From positions 1 through 25,681 of the IMG/VR virus record IMGVR_UViG_3300015263_000376: DNA of 25,681 nucleotides; one strand, written 5' to 3'. The notes beneath the pieces are model-generated. The model was not told where the DNA came from. It saw nothing but the letters and a program-made list of their open reading frames with translations, and searched no databases. This DNA comes from a virus. A program made the translations under genes and the position numbers. Shown here in pieces: positions 8,535 to 18,200 of this stretch (position 1 is its first letter; every line of letters begins with the position of its first letter).

Positions 8535-9085
8535 TGGCCCAACAACATAAAGCAACAAACACCGGTAGTCTAAATCGGATTGAAGATTGTTATCTTACAA
8601 TTCCCGGAGCAGGTACTATCATAATGAACAACCTGCCAGACATCTCTGATTCTAAAGGGGCTGTCTACAACAACGAAGCGATCATCGGTCGTTCTTTTCC
8701 GTTGTACACATATTCGCATTCGGCAGATCGAACGATCAGTATGCAAATGCACTTTTTCGTCGTTGATCCCAACGATGTATTTCAGAACTTAAACTATCTG
8801 AGATGGATTGAAAGTGCCGTGTATCCCCGTGAAGGCGGAAGCATCGGTGCCCCATTCATTCCACCTCCTGTGTGTCAAATCAAGTGTGGAGAACTTTTGG
8901 CTAAGGAGCCACTTTGTGTGGTTCTACAGTCTTATAGTGTGAAGTTTCCTACAGAAGTAGCGTGGGCACTAGATCCTCAGCCTGTCTTCACTCCATTTCG
9001 ATTTGACGTGGATACACAATGGTTGACGGTTTATACCTCGCCGGATCTTCCGTTCCAGAGCAGGATTGTACAGACAGGAAGGTAA
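8534..9085 (+). CDS. Baseplate/tail-tube adaptor candidate
   Basis: This 183-residue, beta-rich protein lies between the tape measure and the gp53-like gene. Residues 50-80 contain GRSFPLYTYSHSADRTISMQ followed by MHFFVVDP. This G-R-S-x-P-x-x-x-Y plus R-x-I-x-M/F pattern resembles phage tail-tube initiator or hub-adaptor proteins (the gp48/gp54 or LysM-domain baseplate position), by recollection and context. The C-terminal part (VVLQSYSVKFPTEVAW onward, ending FRFDVDTQWLTVYT) would be a further beta layer of a tube-like fold. It starts in a TAATG overlap with the tape measure stop, with GAGGAGG upstream at about 8520-8528. The exact equivalent in T4 is uncertain. Confidence 0.75.
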   Translation: MAQQHKATNTGSLNRIEDCYLTIPGAGTIIMNNLPDISDSKGAVYNNEAIIGRSFPLYTYSHSADRTISMQMHFFVVDPNDVFQNLNYLRWIESAVYPREGGSIGAPFIPPPVCQIKCGELLAKEPLCVVLQSYSVKFPTEVAWALDPQPVFTPFRFDVDTQWLTVYTSPDLPFQSRIVQTGR

Positions 9086-9086
9086 C

Positions 9087-9413
9087 ATGGCTGATATTCC
9101 AATTGAAATCGCAAACATTAGAACAGAAACAATTGTAGCCCCTCAGAGCAGATACACCAAGCAGAACGTGATCTACTATGGCGAGAATCGGTTTTTGACC
9201 TTTGACACATATCTGCGTGTTCCTTATGTACCAGAAGGGAATGAGCAGGTGATGTTGGTTAGCAAAGGTGTGGAGTACAGACCAGATCTAGTTTCTTTTG
9301 ACGTATATGGGTTCCCCGATGCTTGGTGGAACATTCTTGAAGCCAATGGCATGAAGGACGTATTTGAGTTTAAGGCCGGAAGAACAATCATGATTCCGAA
9401 CCGAGTGGGATGA
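9087..9413 (+). CDS. gp53-like baseplate wedge protein
   Basis: The 108-residue product begins MADIPIEIANIRTETIVAPQ at an ATG with AGGAAGG at 9076-9082; an upstream in-frame TTG at 9066 lies within the previous gene and is not needed. The C-terminal half reads YRPDLVSFDVYGFPDAWWNI, then EANGMKDVFEFKAGRTIMIP. This is the characteristic R-P-D/E-x-L, Y-G, W-W and F-x-x-G-x-x-I-x-I-P pattern of gp53 or LysM-like baseplate wedge proteins. T4 gp53 has 196 residues, so this is a compact version. In T4, gp53 joins wedges around the hub. The gene sits between the adaptor candidate and the hub gene, as expected for a baseplate operon. Confidence 0.8.
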   Translation: MADIPIEIANIRTETIVAPQSRYTKQNVIYYGENRFLTFDTYLRVPYVPEGNEQVMLVSKGVEYRPDLVSFDVYGFPDAWWNILEANGMKDVFEFKAGRTIMIPNRVG

Positions 9414-9414
9414 T

Positions 9415-10968
9415 ATGGCTGGATGTATTGAGACATACCAAAGCAGTTGTGTTAAGAAATTGCCGGAACCGGGCGAGACGCTCGCTCCATGGGTACAGAT
9501 CACCATTCAAAATCCATCGGCTGGCGCAGGGAGTGGTGGCTCGATTACGGTCGGCAATCGTTCTTTCCCTTCAAACCCTCACACTGCCGTCATCAAATCT
9601 TTTGAATTCGGCAAAGCCGATTCCTTGAGTTGCCGTGTGGTTGTCCATGACGAACAAGGCGGAAGCTTTGTGAAATTCGCCGAAGCACTTCTTAAAGATT
9701 ACAAGTGTGCCAAACCTCCATTCAATATGAAGGTCGAATGGGGTTGGGTGAAAACAAACTGTGGTGCGCCAGCGTCCCCCAGACTCTCCAAGCCTGCCTA
9801 TATGATCGTAGGTATGATGGAGACCAACTTCACTGGAGGAAAGTTTCAATACGAGATCACCGGAACAGAAGTGTTTTCTTCTGGTCAGGAAGGTGGTTCA
9901 GAAGAAGTGATTGGCGGTGACGGAGATGAGGGCGTTTATCTTAGAGATGCCATTGAACAATATCTGACCGAAGAACCACCACCAATCGTTGGCAAAGTGA
10001 AATTCTGTAAGGTTGTTCGAGGAAACTGTGTTCCTGTTGCTTTTGAGGAAGGAGAGAAGACCTCAGAAAATGGTCGCTCTGCTTCTTGGAAAGGCCCGAA
10101 AGGAAAGTGGCAGTGTCAGGGTCAAGATAAACTGCGAACAGTGGTTCGTTGGTTGGAAGGATGGCGCAGCGAAAACAAGAAGGCGTTTGTTCCGTTCTAC
10201 AACGACGAATCCGCTGATGGCGAGGTGATCTTCTGGGAAGATCCAAAGCCTCAGTGTAGCCAGAATTCCCCCGACGAAGGATGTGTGGGTTTTTACCTAG
10301 TCAACGGCGGCAAAGAGAGCCCGGTGATTGAGTTCAATCCATCCTTTAAGTGGGACTTTGCCATGCTCACCAACGTCGGTGGTAACACGTCTGTTCAGAC
10401 TATTGATCCTACAGACAATAACGCAAAGACAAAAGGACGAGATGAATGTCCTACTTTGTCACGAACGGGAAATCCGGGTGCTGGTCATGGTATGTCAACA
10501 CCACAAAGCGAAAACCACGATAACCGGTTCGGACAAGGCGGAACCGAGAAAAACAGAGAAGCTCAAGATGCAATGTTTCGAGCTTTAAGGCCAGCCGACA
10601 TGATCGAGGCCGATCTGGTGTTAGTCGGAGATCCATCAATCCATCCTCTGACACATTACCAGAAGCCAGTTTCAATTGCTTTCATCAATCCATTTCACTT
10701 GTTGGGAGCGAGCAATGCTGCCTTCGGGGGAGCAACAGATACATCGGGAATTGGTTCTTGTGGAGAGTGGTTGGCACTTCCATTGTGCAACCCTGTCTTA
10801 AGCAACGACAAATGGCAAATCAAATCAATCACACATCGAATCGAAGCTGGGAAATATACTACTACTCTAAGAGTATATCTCGCCGTGCCCGGCGTGGACC
10901 TTGATACAGGTCAGAATCTTGGCGGATCAGCATTAGGATGGAAACCTCCTGCGGGCTGCCCGTCATAA
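9415..10968 (+). CDS. Baseplate hub protein (gp27/gpD-like)
   Basis: The 517-residue protein lies immediately upstream of the OB-fold spike gene, the usual position of the hub. The C-terminal third is diagnostic: ADLVLVGDPSIHP near residue 400, VSIAFINPFHLL, and then WQIKSITHRIEAGKYTTTLR near residue 465. This matches the conserved end of gp27, P2 gpD and Mu gp44-type hub proteins, where the last segment (H-x-I-x-x-G-x-Y-T-T-x-L) is a beta hairpin of the tube-like domain. In the particle it should form a trimer linking tube and spike. The protein has about 14 cysteines (for example MAGCIETYQSSC at the start and LPLCNP near the end), unusual for this family. It begins two bases after the gp53-like stop. 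Confidence 0.85.
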   Translation: MAGCIETYQSSCVKKLPEPGETLAPWVQITIQNPSAGAGSGGSITVGNRSFPSNPHTAVIKSFEFGKADSLSCRVVVHDEQGGSFVKFAEALLKDYKCAKPPFNMKVEWGWVKTNCGAPASPRLSKPAYMIVGMMETNFTGGKFQYEITGTEVFSSGQEGGSEEVIGGDGDEGVYLRDAIEQYLTEEPPPIVGKVKFCKVVRGNCVPVAFEEGEKTSENGRSASWKGPKGKWQCQGQDKLRTVVRWLEGWRSENKKAFVPFYNDESADGEVIFWEDPKPQCSQNSPDEGCVGFYLVNGGKESPVIEFNPSFKWDFAMLTNVGGNTSVQTIDPTDNNAKTKGRDECPTLSRTGNPGAGHGMSTPQSENHDNRFGQGGTEKNREAQDAMFRALRPADMIEADLVLVGDPSIHPLTHYQKPVSIAFINPFHLLGASNAAFGGATDTSGIGSCGEWLALPLCNPVLSNDKWQIKSITHRIEAGKYTTTLRVYLAVPGVDLDTGQNLGGSALGWKPPAGCPS

Positions 10969-10971
10969 TTA

Positions 10972-10984
10972 AGGGGGACCATTG
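10972..10984 (+). promoter_or_regulatory. Ribosome binding site and TTG start of the spike gene
   Basis: AGGGGGA at 10972-10978 precedes TTG at 10982-10984 in the 13-base gap after the hub stop. The N-terminal residues up to the OB-fold fit the family and no closer ATG has a site. This is the second TTG start of a low-copy tail component in the window. Confidence 0.6.
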
Positions 10985-13261
10985 ACGACTAATCCATTAC
11001 GAGGGACCGATGTTCCTATCGAAGATCATGTAACTCACATGGCCGAACGAATCGCCGAACTTGAGCGAGTCGTTACGATGATCGGATACCACTCGAAAGC
11101 TTCTAAGAAAAGAAGATTCAAGAGCAAGAAGCAAGCCTCTGTATATTGGGGTTTCAACCGTGCTTTCTGCGTAGAAACTGTGGACCCATGGAAGCAGAAT
11201 CGGGTTCGTTTCTATCATCCGATGCTTCATGATCCCGAGACAAAACTGCTCGACCTTCCATTTGCCAATGCTGTATCGGCCATGGGAGGCTTCGATGATT
11301 GTGGGCTGAACTGGGTTCCTCCTGCTGGTTCGACCATCGTGCTGTTTTTCGAGGGTGGACACCGTGATGCTCCCTTCTATATGGGAACAGTCTGGCACAG
11401 ACACCGTGGACCGGGCGGCGGCAAGCACCCATTCCCGAGCCGTGAATGGGATAGCGTCTACCGTGGGCACCGAAAGGGTTACTTCTTGGGGCCGGGTGGC
11501 GATCCCAACAGTGAAGATCAGGTTCTTCCACCATGGAACACCGAGAGCTACAACGGCTATGACATCGATGACATTCGGGAATTCACAGAAGATCCTCAAG
11601 AACAACGACGAGTGACCTACCCGAACATCTATGGCTTCAAGACTCCTGAGAAGCACATGTTCAAGATGGTCGATGGAAACGCCAAGTGTAATCGCAGATG
11701 GAAGCGTCTGGAGATTCAATCGGGCTGTGGCAACTACATGGTCTTCAAAGACGATCACCTTCATTATGGGGGTCAGTGGGCACATCCTTCGTGTCCTCCA
11801 ACACCGGGTGGCGCAGGACTTGATGTTTGCTCGATCCACAATGACGGCAATCCGGGGCCATTCTTTACAGACTTTCACGGAAAGCCCATTGAAGGCAAAG
11901 CATTGTGCGAACCCGGATGTGCCAATCCAGAAGGTGTCCAGTGTAGCAAGATCTTGGGCGGACACAGCAGTACGCCCGGTTTGCCGCCTGACAATCCAAC
12001 CAAATATCACGAAGTACAATCGGGTGCCAACAAGTTCTTCAAACACGAAAACGAATGTCGCCCAGTTAAAGGGCCGGGCACGCCTCAGAACAACAAGTTG
12101 GATTTGCCACAATCTGGCATCCAGTTCTTGTCGATCAGCGGTCACACGATGGTTATGGACGATTCGGTCGAAGAGCCCAAGGGTATTCCAGAGTGGGAGC
12201 GATCCACCAAAGCTTTTGACTTCGGATGTAATGACAAGTATCTCGGCGTCTTCTATATGAAGTCGGCCACCGGCCACTCCTTCACCATGAGCGATGTGGA
12301 AGAATTGAGCCAACTTCGAGGCAAAGACAACTACGTCGAATTGAAGTCGGCCAGTGGAAACAAGATTCAACTGAACGATCATACGATTGGTGCCCCGGAT
12401 TGCCCCGGCTGCCCACCGAATATCGCAGGTGAGGAGCGTGGCATTCATCTGGAGAGCACAAGCACGCACAGAATCAAGATGATCGACCATCTTAATGAAC
12501 AGTGTGCTCCTTGCCGCAAAGAGGGCGGAACTCCAACACCAAAGGCTACCAGAGCTTACATCCAGATCAGATCGGGATACGGTCTGGAGATGCGATACAA
12601 CGACGACTTCTCACAGCAGGAGACCCAGCAGCAGTGGATACAAATTTTGCATCCACAGTGCGTGGACCCGAACACAGATGTTTATTGTAACTCCTGCGAG
12701 AGTGCGGAGTGTCGTGGGCCTCACTTCCTGAGATTCCAAGGGCGACCCAAGGGAACTCCGGGCGTGGTGTTCTTGCGAGCGGGCGGACATGCGATCCGGC
12801 AGACTTATGATATGGATATCGTTCTGGTGGGCGACAAGGAAAAGAACCCATCAGACAAGTTTACTTATGTTTCCAAGAAGTTCATCACTTCTGCGGAAGA
12901 CATTCACTTCAGGTATTCTGGAGAACTACACATCTTCTTTGCGGAGAAACAGATTCTCCTGATGGCTGGTCGAGACTGTCCACCGCCAGAAGATGATCCG
13001 ACCGGATGTAAGGGTCCGTGCCTATATAACGTAATCGTGGCTCGTTGCCCAGTCATCTGTCCTCTCACTGGTATCCTACACTGGACCGAGAAGGCAGCCA
13101 GCGAGCGTGTGTTTGCTTCGGCATACCATCCATGTCAGGTGCCTTGCGGCGGCGGCGATTGCGGCAGTTATTTTGCTCGAATGGCAGCAGCGGGCGATCC
13201 GCCAGAGTGTCTGGAGCAGAATAGCGGTTTCGGAATTGACACAGGAGCAGGGACAATCTAA
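10982..13261 (+). CDS. Baseplate central spike with OB-fold domain (gp5/VgrG-like), cysteine-rich, no lysozyme domain
   Basis: The 759-residue product has a short N-terminal helix (AERIAELERVVTMIG). It is followed by an OB-fold domain (about 55-140) with the recognisable elements RVRFYHP, FANAVSAMGGFDDCGLNWVP, PAGSTIVLFFEGGH and APFYMGTVWHR. The C-terminal region carries irregular repeats of the gp5/VgrG beta-prism type: SISGHTMVMDD, SATGHSFTMSD, SASGNKIQLND, STSTHRIKMID. T4 gp5 has a lysozyme domain between these parts; none is visible here. About 28 cysteines occur, many in C-x-x-C or C-x-x-x-C pairs (CPGC, CAPC, CNSCESAEC, CQVPCGGGDC), suggesting metal binding or a reinforced needle. The stop overlaps the next ATG. 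Confidence 0.87.
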   Translation: MTTNPLRGTDVPIEDHVTHMAERIAELERVVTMIGYHSKASKKRRFKSKKQASVYWGFNRAFCVETVDPWKQNRVRFYHPMLHDPETKLLDLPFANAVSAMGGFDDCGLNWVPPAGSTIVLFFEGGHRDAPFYMGTVWHRHRGPGGGKHPFPSREWDSVYRGHRKGYFLGPGGDPNSEDQVLPPWNTESYNGYDIDDIREFTEDPQEQRRVTYPNIYGFKTPEKHMFKMVDGNAKCNRRWKRLEIQSGCGNYMVFKDDHLHYGGQWAHPSCPPTPGGAGLDVCSIHNDGNPGPFFTDFHGKPIEGKALCEPGCANPEGVQCSKILGGHSSTPGLPPDNPTKYHEVQSGANKFFKHENECRPVKGPGTPQNNKLDLPQSGIQFLSISGHTMVMDDSVEEPKGIPEWERSTKAFDFGCNDKYLGVFYMKSATGHSFTMSDVEELSQLRGKDNYVELKSASGNKIQLNDHTIGAPDCPGCPPNIAGEERGIHLESTSTHRIKMIDHLNEQCAPCRKEGGTPTPKATRAYIQIRSGYGLEMRYNDDFSQQETQQQWIQILHPQCVDPNTDVYCNSCESAECRGPHFLRFQGRPKGTPGVVFLRAGGHAIRQTYDMDIVLVGDKEKNPSDKFTYVSKKFITSAEDIHFRYSGELHIFFAEKQILLMAGRDCPPPEDDPTGCKGPCLYNVIVARCPVICPLTGILHWTEKAASERVFASAYHPCQVPCGGGDCGSYFARMAAAGDPPECLEQNSGFGIDTGAGTI

Positions 13262-13692
13262 TGGCAAAAGCAAAGTTTCTAGGACTGCAATACCCGTTGG
13301 TTAAGACGCCCAGAGGCATCTTAGCCCAGAAAAGCGGCGTCGATCAGATCAAGGCGGATTTGTTGCAATTGCTTCTGACGAACCCCGGCGAACGTGTCAT
13401 GTTGCCCACATATGGAACGCCTTTACGGGAATTGTTCTTCGAACAGAATGACAGATCACTGGAGTTACAGGCCAGAAATATGATCGCCAGTGCTATTTTG
13501 AGATGGGAGCCCCGAATTGTCGTTCAGAACATCACTGTTCAAGCCGGGTTGGACAGAAACGACAGCCGATTACACCCAGATGATTCTCAGGACGAAGTTG
13601 AGAGCATCTTAATGATCAGCATTGAGTTTGTGGACCCAGAAAACATTTCGGAAGTTGAAGAACTTGTTCTTCAAGTCCCTGTACAGAGGTAA
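13261..13692 (+). CDS. 25: gp25-like baseplate wedge protein
   Basis: The 143-residue protein is of typical size for the GPW/gp25 family. The core motif NPGERVMLPTYGTPLRELFF at residues 41-60 matches the family signature (P-G-E-R, P-x-x-G, L-x-x-L-F-F). It is followed by the helix with ELQARNMIASAILRWEPRIV and the strands at the end. In T4 and other contractile systems gp25 is part of the wedge core bundle and initiates sheath assembly by mimicking a sheath handle. It starts in a TAATG overlap with the spike gene and ends in a TAATG overlap with the gp6-like gene, so hub, spike and wedge are translationally linked. Confidence 0.93.
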   Translation: MAKAKFLGLQYPLVKTPRGILAQKSGVDQIKADLLQLLLTNPGERVMLPTYGTPLRELFFEQNDRSLELQARNMIASAILRWEPRIVVQNITVQAGLDRNDSRLHPDDSQDEVESILMISIEFVDPENISEVEELVLQVPVQR

Positions 13693-15251
13693 TGATGGCT
13701 TACAAGAACTGCCCTTTCGAGGTAACACCTTACGACACATCCAACTTGGTCAAAACGCCAAACTTGGTCAGTCTGAACTACACCAACCAAGACTTTTGGT
13801 CGATGAAGGCACGTCTGATCGATTTCATCAAGGAAAAATTCGCTGAGCAGTTCAACGACTTTGTGGAATCAGACTTGGCGATCATGTTGATTGAGAACTG
13901 GGCATTCGTCGCAGACACTCTTTCCTTCAAGATCGATCAGATCGCCAACGAGATCTTCATCGACACTGTGACTGAGGTGGACAATGCCTTTCGTTTGGCG
14001 ATGTTGGTTGGATTCCGACCAACACCTCCAATTGGGGCACGCTCGCTATGGTCGGCCACCATCACGAATGTTTTGGAAACCGACATGGTGATCGACGCAC
14101 CAGTTTCGATTCCCATCACAACAGAAGAAGGCCCCAAAACGATTGAGTTGTTCCCCGCCGATGCAGACAACAATCCAATTTTTGGACAGTCCATCATCAT
14201 CCCTGCGGGCAGCTTCTTGAATACTGGTGTCGTTGGTGTGGAAGGCGAAACGAGAGTTCAAGTCCAGATTGCCACTGGTGAAATCAACCAGTCGGTCGCA
14301 TTGAGCTTCGGCCCAGTGATCCAGAAATCAATACGAGTCAAAGTGGATGGCGTGGAGTGGACCCAAGTTCCTTATTTCACAGACTCGCAACCTCGTCGAG
14401 AATTCCGAGTTGAATACGACCCCAACTACAACGCCTTTGTGATGTTCGGCAACAGCCGGGCGGGAATGATCCCGTCTTCTGGTTCTAACATTCAGATCAC
14501 CTATCGGGTCGGCGGCGGCGTTTCTGGGAACATCGTGACCGGATCTGTAGAAATTCAGAGAAACTACATTGTGCCGGGATTCGACTTCCGTGTCCCAGTA
14601 ACCTTCAGAAATTACACCAGAGGTGAGTTCGGTTACGCTGGCGACACAATTGATGACATCAAACGTAAATTGCCGCCATGGCTCAGAACACAAAACCGTG
14701 CTGTGACGGGCGACGACTATGAAACGCTGGCAGATCAATTTGTGACGGAGTTCAATGGGCAGATTGGGAAATCCAAAGCGGCCCTGAGAAATTACGGCTG
14801 TGCCGCTAATTTAATTGATCTCTACATCCTATCCTTGGATGGCGAAGATGGCCTGCAAGAAGCCACCGATGGCTTGAAGAATGAACTGGCTGATGAATTG
14901 GATTCCAAGAAGATGATCACAGATACCGTCTGCATCAGAGACGGCATCATCATCGAGACCGATGTGTCTATCGACTGTGTTCTCGACAAGTTCTATCGAA
15001 AGTTCGAGGACGAGATCGAGATCAGAATCCTCAGAAGAATGAACTCGTTCTTCTCTTTGAACAACTGGGATTATGGGAAGCCGTTGCGATCCATTGATCT
15101 CGTCAAAGAATTGTCTGATATCAAGGAAGTTCGGACCTTTGAAATCAATTTCATCACGGATGATCCTGACAACTCGGGCGAACTGGTAACGACTAAGTTC
15201 AACGAGATCATCAGACCGGGAACACTAGAAATCAATTTTGTGTATGAGTAA
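13692..15251 (+). CDS. 6: gp6/J-like baseplate wedge protein
   Basis: This 519-residue protein follows gp25, as in T4-like and P2-like baseplate operons. The N-terminal part contains FVESDLAIMLIENWAFVADT, then ANEIFIDTVTEVDNAFRLAM and LVGFRPTPPIGA, the conserved helical region of baseplate J/gp6 proteins. The middle is beta-rich with GNSRAGMIPSSGSNIQITYR. The later signature RAVTGDDYETLADQF is the well-known R-A-V-T-x-x-D-Y motif of the family. In the particle it forms the inner wedge ring with gp25 and gp7. The start may be 13692 or the adjacent ATG at 13695; the former overlaps the gp25 stop. It is shorter than T4 gp6 (660 residues) and larger than P2 gpJ. Confidence 0.92.
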   Translation: MMAYKNCPFEVTPYDTSNLVKTPNLVSLNYTNQDFWSMKARLIDFIKEKFAEQFNDFVESDLAIMLIENWAFVADTLSFKIDQIANEIFIDTVTEVDNAFRLAMLVGFRPTPPIGARSLWSATITNVLETDMVIDAPVSIPITTEEGPKTIELFPADADNNPIFGQSIIIPAGSFLNTGVVGVEGETRVQVQIATGEINQSVALSFGPVIQKSIRVKVDGVEWTQVPYFTDSQPRREFRVEYDPNYNAFVMFGNSRAGMIPSSGSNIQITYRVGGGVSGNIVTGSVEIQRNYIVPGFDFRVPVTFRNYTRGEFGYAGDTIDDIKRKLPPWLRTQNRAVTGDDYETLADQFVTEFNGQIGKSKAALRNYGCAANLIDLYILSLDGEDGLQEATDGLKNELADELDSKKMITDTVCIRDGIIIETDVSIDCVLDKFYRKFEDEIEIRILRRMNSFFSLNNWDYGKPLRSIDLVKELSDIKEVRTFEINFITDDPDNSGELVTTKFNEIIRPGTLEINFVYE

Positions 15252-18200
15252 TGGCACTTAAGAAGATAACCGAAAATCCGAAGATCACCGACACCATCCT
15301 TTTCGAGATCGAAACGCCCGATGGGGATGATTGTTTTGTAAGTGATCCATACAAAGTAGACAGTGTAATCGTGTATTACATTGAACGGGATTTTCTCGGC
15401 ACGAACTTCGGCGATTACGATGTCCTCGTTCAAGACGCCGATCTGGTGGCTGCTGTAGAAGCAGCTAAGGCTGCTGTGTGTGCCGATCCCAGCGAGGCGA
15501 ATCTTCAAGAACTCACGGAAGCCGTCAACAAGCTTGAATCATCGCAACAAAAGAACACCTACTACTACAAAGATCGAGTGGCGGTAGAAGTCTTTGGGAA
15601 TTCCAGTTTCCCAGCGTGGCTATCCACAGACACCGACAACTCCCCCATGGTCAAGGTGGAAGAGGATGAAGACGGTAATCCTTTGTATGGTCATTTCACT
15701 TTAGAGTGGATGCCGCAAGGAAAGGTCAGAGAAGGCGACTACATCGTCTGTTGGACTTGGACCCCATTGGCAGCAGGCGAGAAACTTTCGGCCCACACGC
15801 CGTTCTCGATCAGCGGCGACCCAAAAGCTGTCACCACGATCCCAACGCACATTACGCCAGACGGCAAGTACGACACATTGTTGGAACGCTATCTCCCCGA
15901 AATGTACAAGGCGGTTTTGTGTGAGGGAGACCTGACCCCCGAAACAACTTTGAGGTTCAACCGAGCCGTGGCGGAAGGGTTCACATTCATCGAAGATTTT
16001 GCGAATCAGATCATCGACTTGTTCGATGCCAATGCTTTGCACGAATCGCTGTTGATGTATCTGTCGAATTTGTTCCACCTGAAGTTGAAGTCCGACGATC
16101 CGACATTGTGGCGGCGTCAAATCAAAGAGGCCGTGCCATTGTTCAAAAAGAAAGGCACGCTCTCAGGTCTACAGGACGCTTTCGCACAAGCTGGGATGAC
16201 TCTCGACAAATACACACAGTTTTGGCAACTGGTGTCTCCTTACACATGGCAAGAGTCGTTCAAGGTTGAAGGGTCGGCAATGTGGATCTTGGAGAAGGAC
16301 AACATTGTTCTTCCCATCAATACTACAAATTTTGGACTGTGGCTTCGACGAGCGGGCACCGATACCTACACGCCGCTAACAGCAGACTATGTTGATTTCC
16401 AGATCGAAGAGGATTCCTGTCAAGTCAAGATGATCTGGATTGGCGACGAACTCTCTGTGAACCCGGTGGTTTTGAACACGGGGGATTTTGTCAGAGTTCT
16501 CTACGAATACAACGATGTGCCGGATGTTTCTGCTCAGACTCTTGAGGAGTACATTCGAAACTTACCATTGGCCGATCTGCGTGACGAGGCCGATCAGGAT
16601 TATCCGCCGAAAAACTGGAATGTACGAGTTATTGATGAAGAAGACCCGCTCTTCGACATTCTGATTCCTGTGCGCCATCCGTTCCATGATGCACTGATTT
16701 TTGGATACATCCGAACGGAGTTTCCATACGGCGAAAACATCTACAACATGGAAGAGTACAACGGCAGCACTCGACCTGCCTTCGAAGCGTGCTTCATTGA
16801 CAAAGATTTCATTGATCCATGTGGGTCGTGTCTCGGATCGAAGTACAGCGTCGATGTCAGTGTGGAGGCCCTGTCGAATGACCGGATGATTGAGTCACAG
16901 GACATTCTCCGGGAATACATGCCGTTTCATGCCCAGTTGCACTCAATTAACTTCACTGGCGATGTGGTGGAATTTGTCACATCTCCGGTGGAAGACATCG
17001 ATTTGTTGATCACGATTGACCGTACAGAAAACCATCTTTCGGGACAAGCAAATCCGTTCTTCCATAGGGTAATGGAGGGCGGATTGGCAGAATGGATCAT
17101 CGACAGAGAAGACCTGACAACTAAGACAACGGTGCTCTCTGGAAAATTGGGAACCGGCTATAACAGCAACATCATCGTGATTTCCCCAGATGTGATTCTT
17201 GAAGACTTAGGAGTCTACCCACTCGGACAACATATCTTTGAAGTTCTGAGTCCTTCCGCAAATGCGGGAAACTATAAGATCAAAGACATCTCGGGCCATA
17301 TCGCCGTGGTAAGTTCTGCCGTCACAGAACCATTGGACGAAAGCCAATTCACGTTCAGACTGTCGAACATCACTTACGAAAGCCCGAACCCAGTTTCGAT
17401 TCTTCAGGCTGACAAGTTCATATTCACAGATGACAGCCAAAGCTTTTCGGAGATCGGTGTCAAGGGAACGTGGGATGTGAACAATGTGCCCGATTACACG
17501 GGCGGTGCTTGGGAAGTGTCAATTCCGTCATTGTCGGCAACGCCATATGTGGTTGAAAACGTCATTGGCGATCAATTGATTCTTACAGATGATGGATCGC
17601 TCCCAGTCTCAGGAACATTTACTTACACACTGTATGATGATTCGTCAAACGCAGTCCTGAGCAGCACCACTGGAGCTTTGGCGAGCGAGAAGCGGGGGTT
17701 AGTAGATCTGAATGACCCCAACATCATCAATCGAGACGAAATCTTCCAAATCGGCGACTTCTTATACTACGACGGAACCGAGTATGAGATCATTGAGTTT
17801 ACTGGCACCGACAGTTTCTACATTTACGGATGGGTAGATGGAGATGTGGCCGGGGCCGACGTAGAGACTCGACGCCGTTTGGTGAAAAGTTCTGTGGGCC
17901 AGTTTGGTTACAGAGGTTTGGAACTGATCACATTCTCTGATCATGAGGCTGAGTTCGGCATTGTCAACGGCGAAAACCCGCCGAGCATCATCACCGACAA
18001 CAACCTTTTCAAAGAGAACTTCATGTTCTTAATCAACAACCAATTCTTCCGCATCCTTGAGTGGGACGGGGTGAATGTCAAATTGGCAGGCCGAGAACAA
18101 TCATGGACCACACTGACAGCGGGCGGCACCGTCCTTGCTTACAGTCTGGTGCAATTTACAAAGAATCAAGTGAACGTCCAATTCATTGTGTTCGATCACC

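Noticed and set aside
9066-9086. TTG start at 9066 for the gp53-like gene
   Set aside because: The ATG at 9087 has a well-placed AGGAAGG and gives a natural N-terminus; the seven additional residues come from the preceding gene's coding sequence.
10997-12490. A 497-codon open frame on the reverse strand across the spike gene
   Set aside because: It lies wholly within the spike gene, whose + strand product has clear OB-fold and beta-repeat motifs. The reverse product has no recognisable domain or ribosome binding site and looks like a codon-usage shadow.
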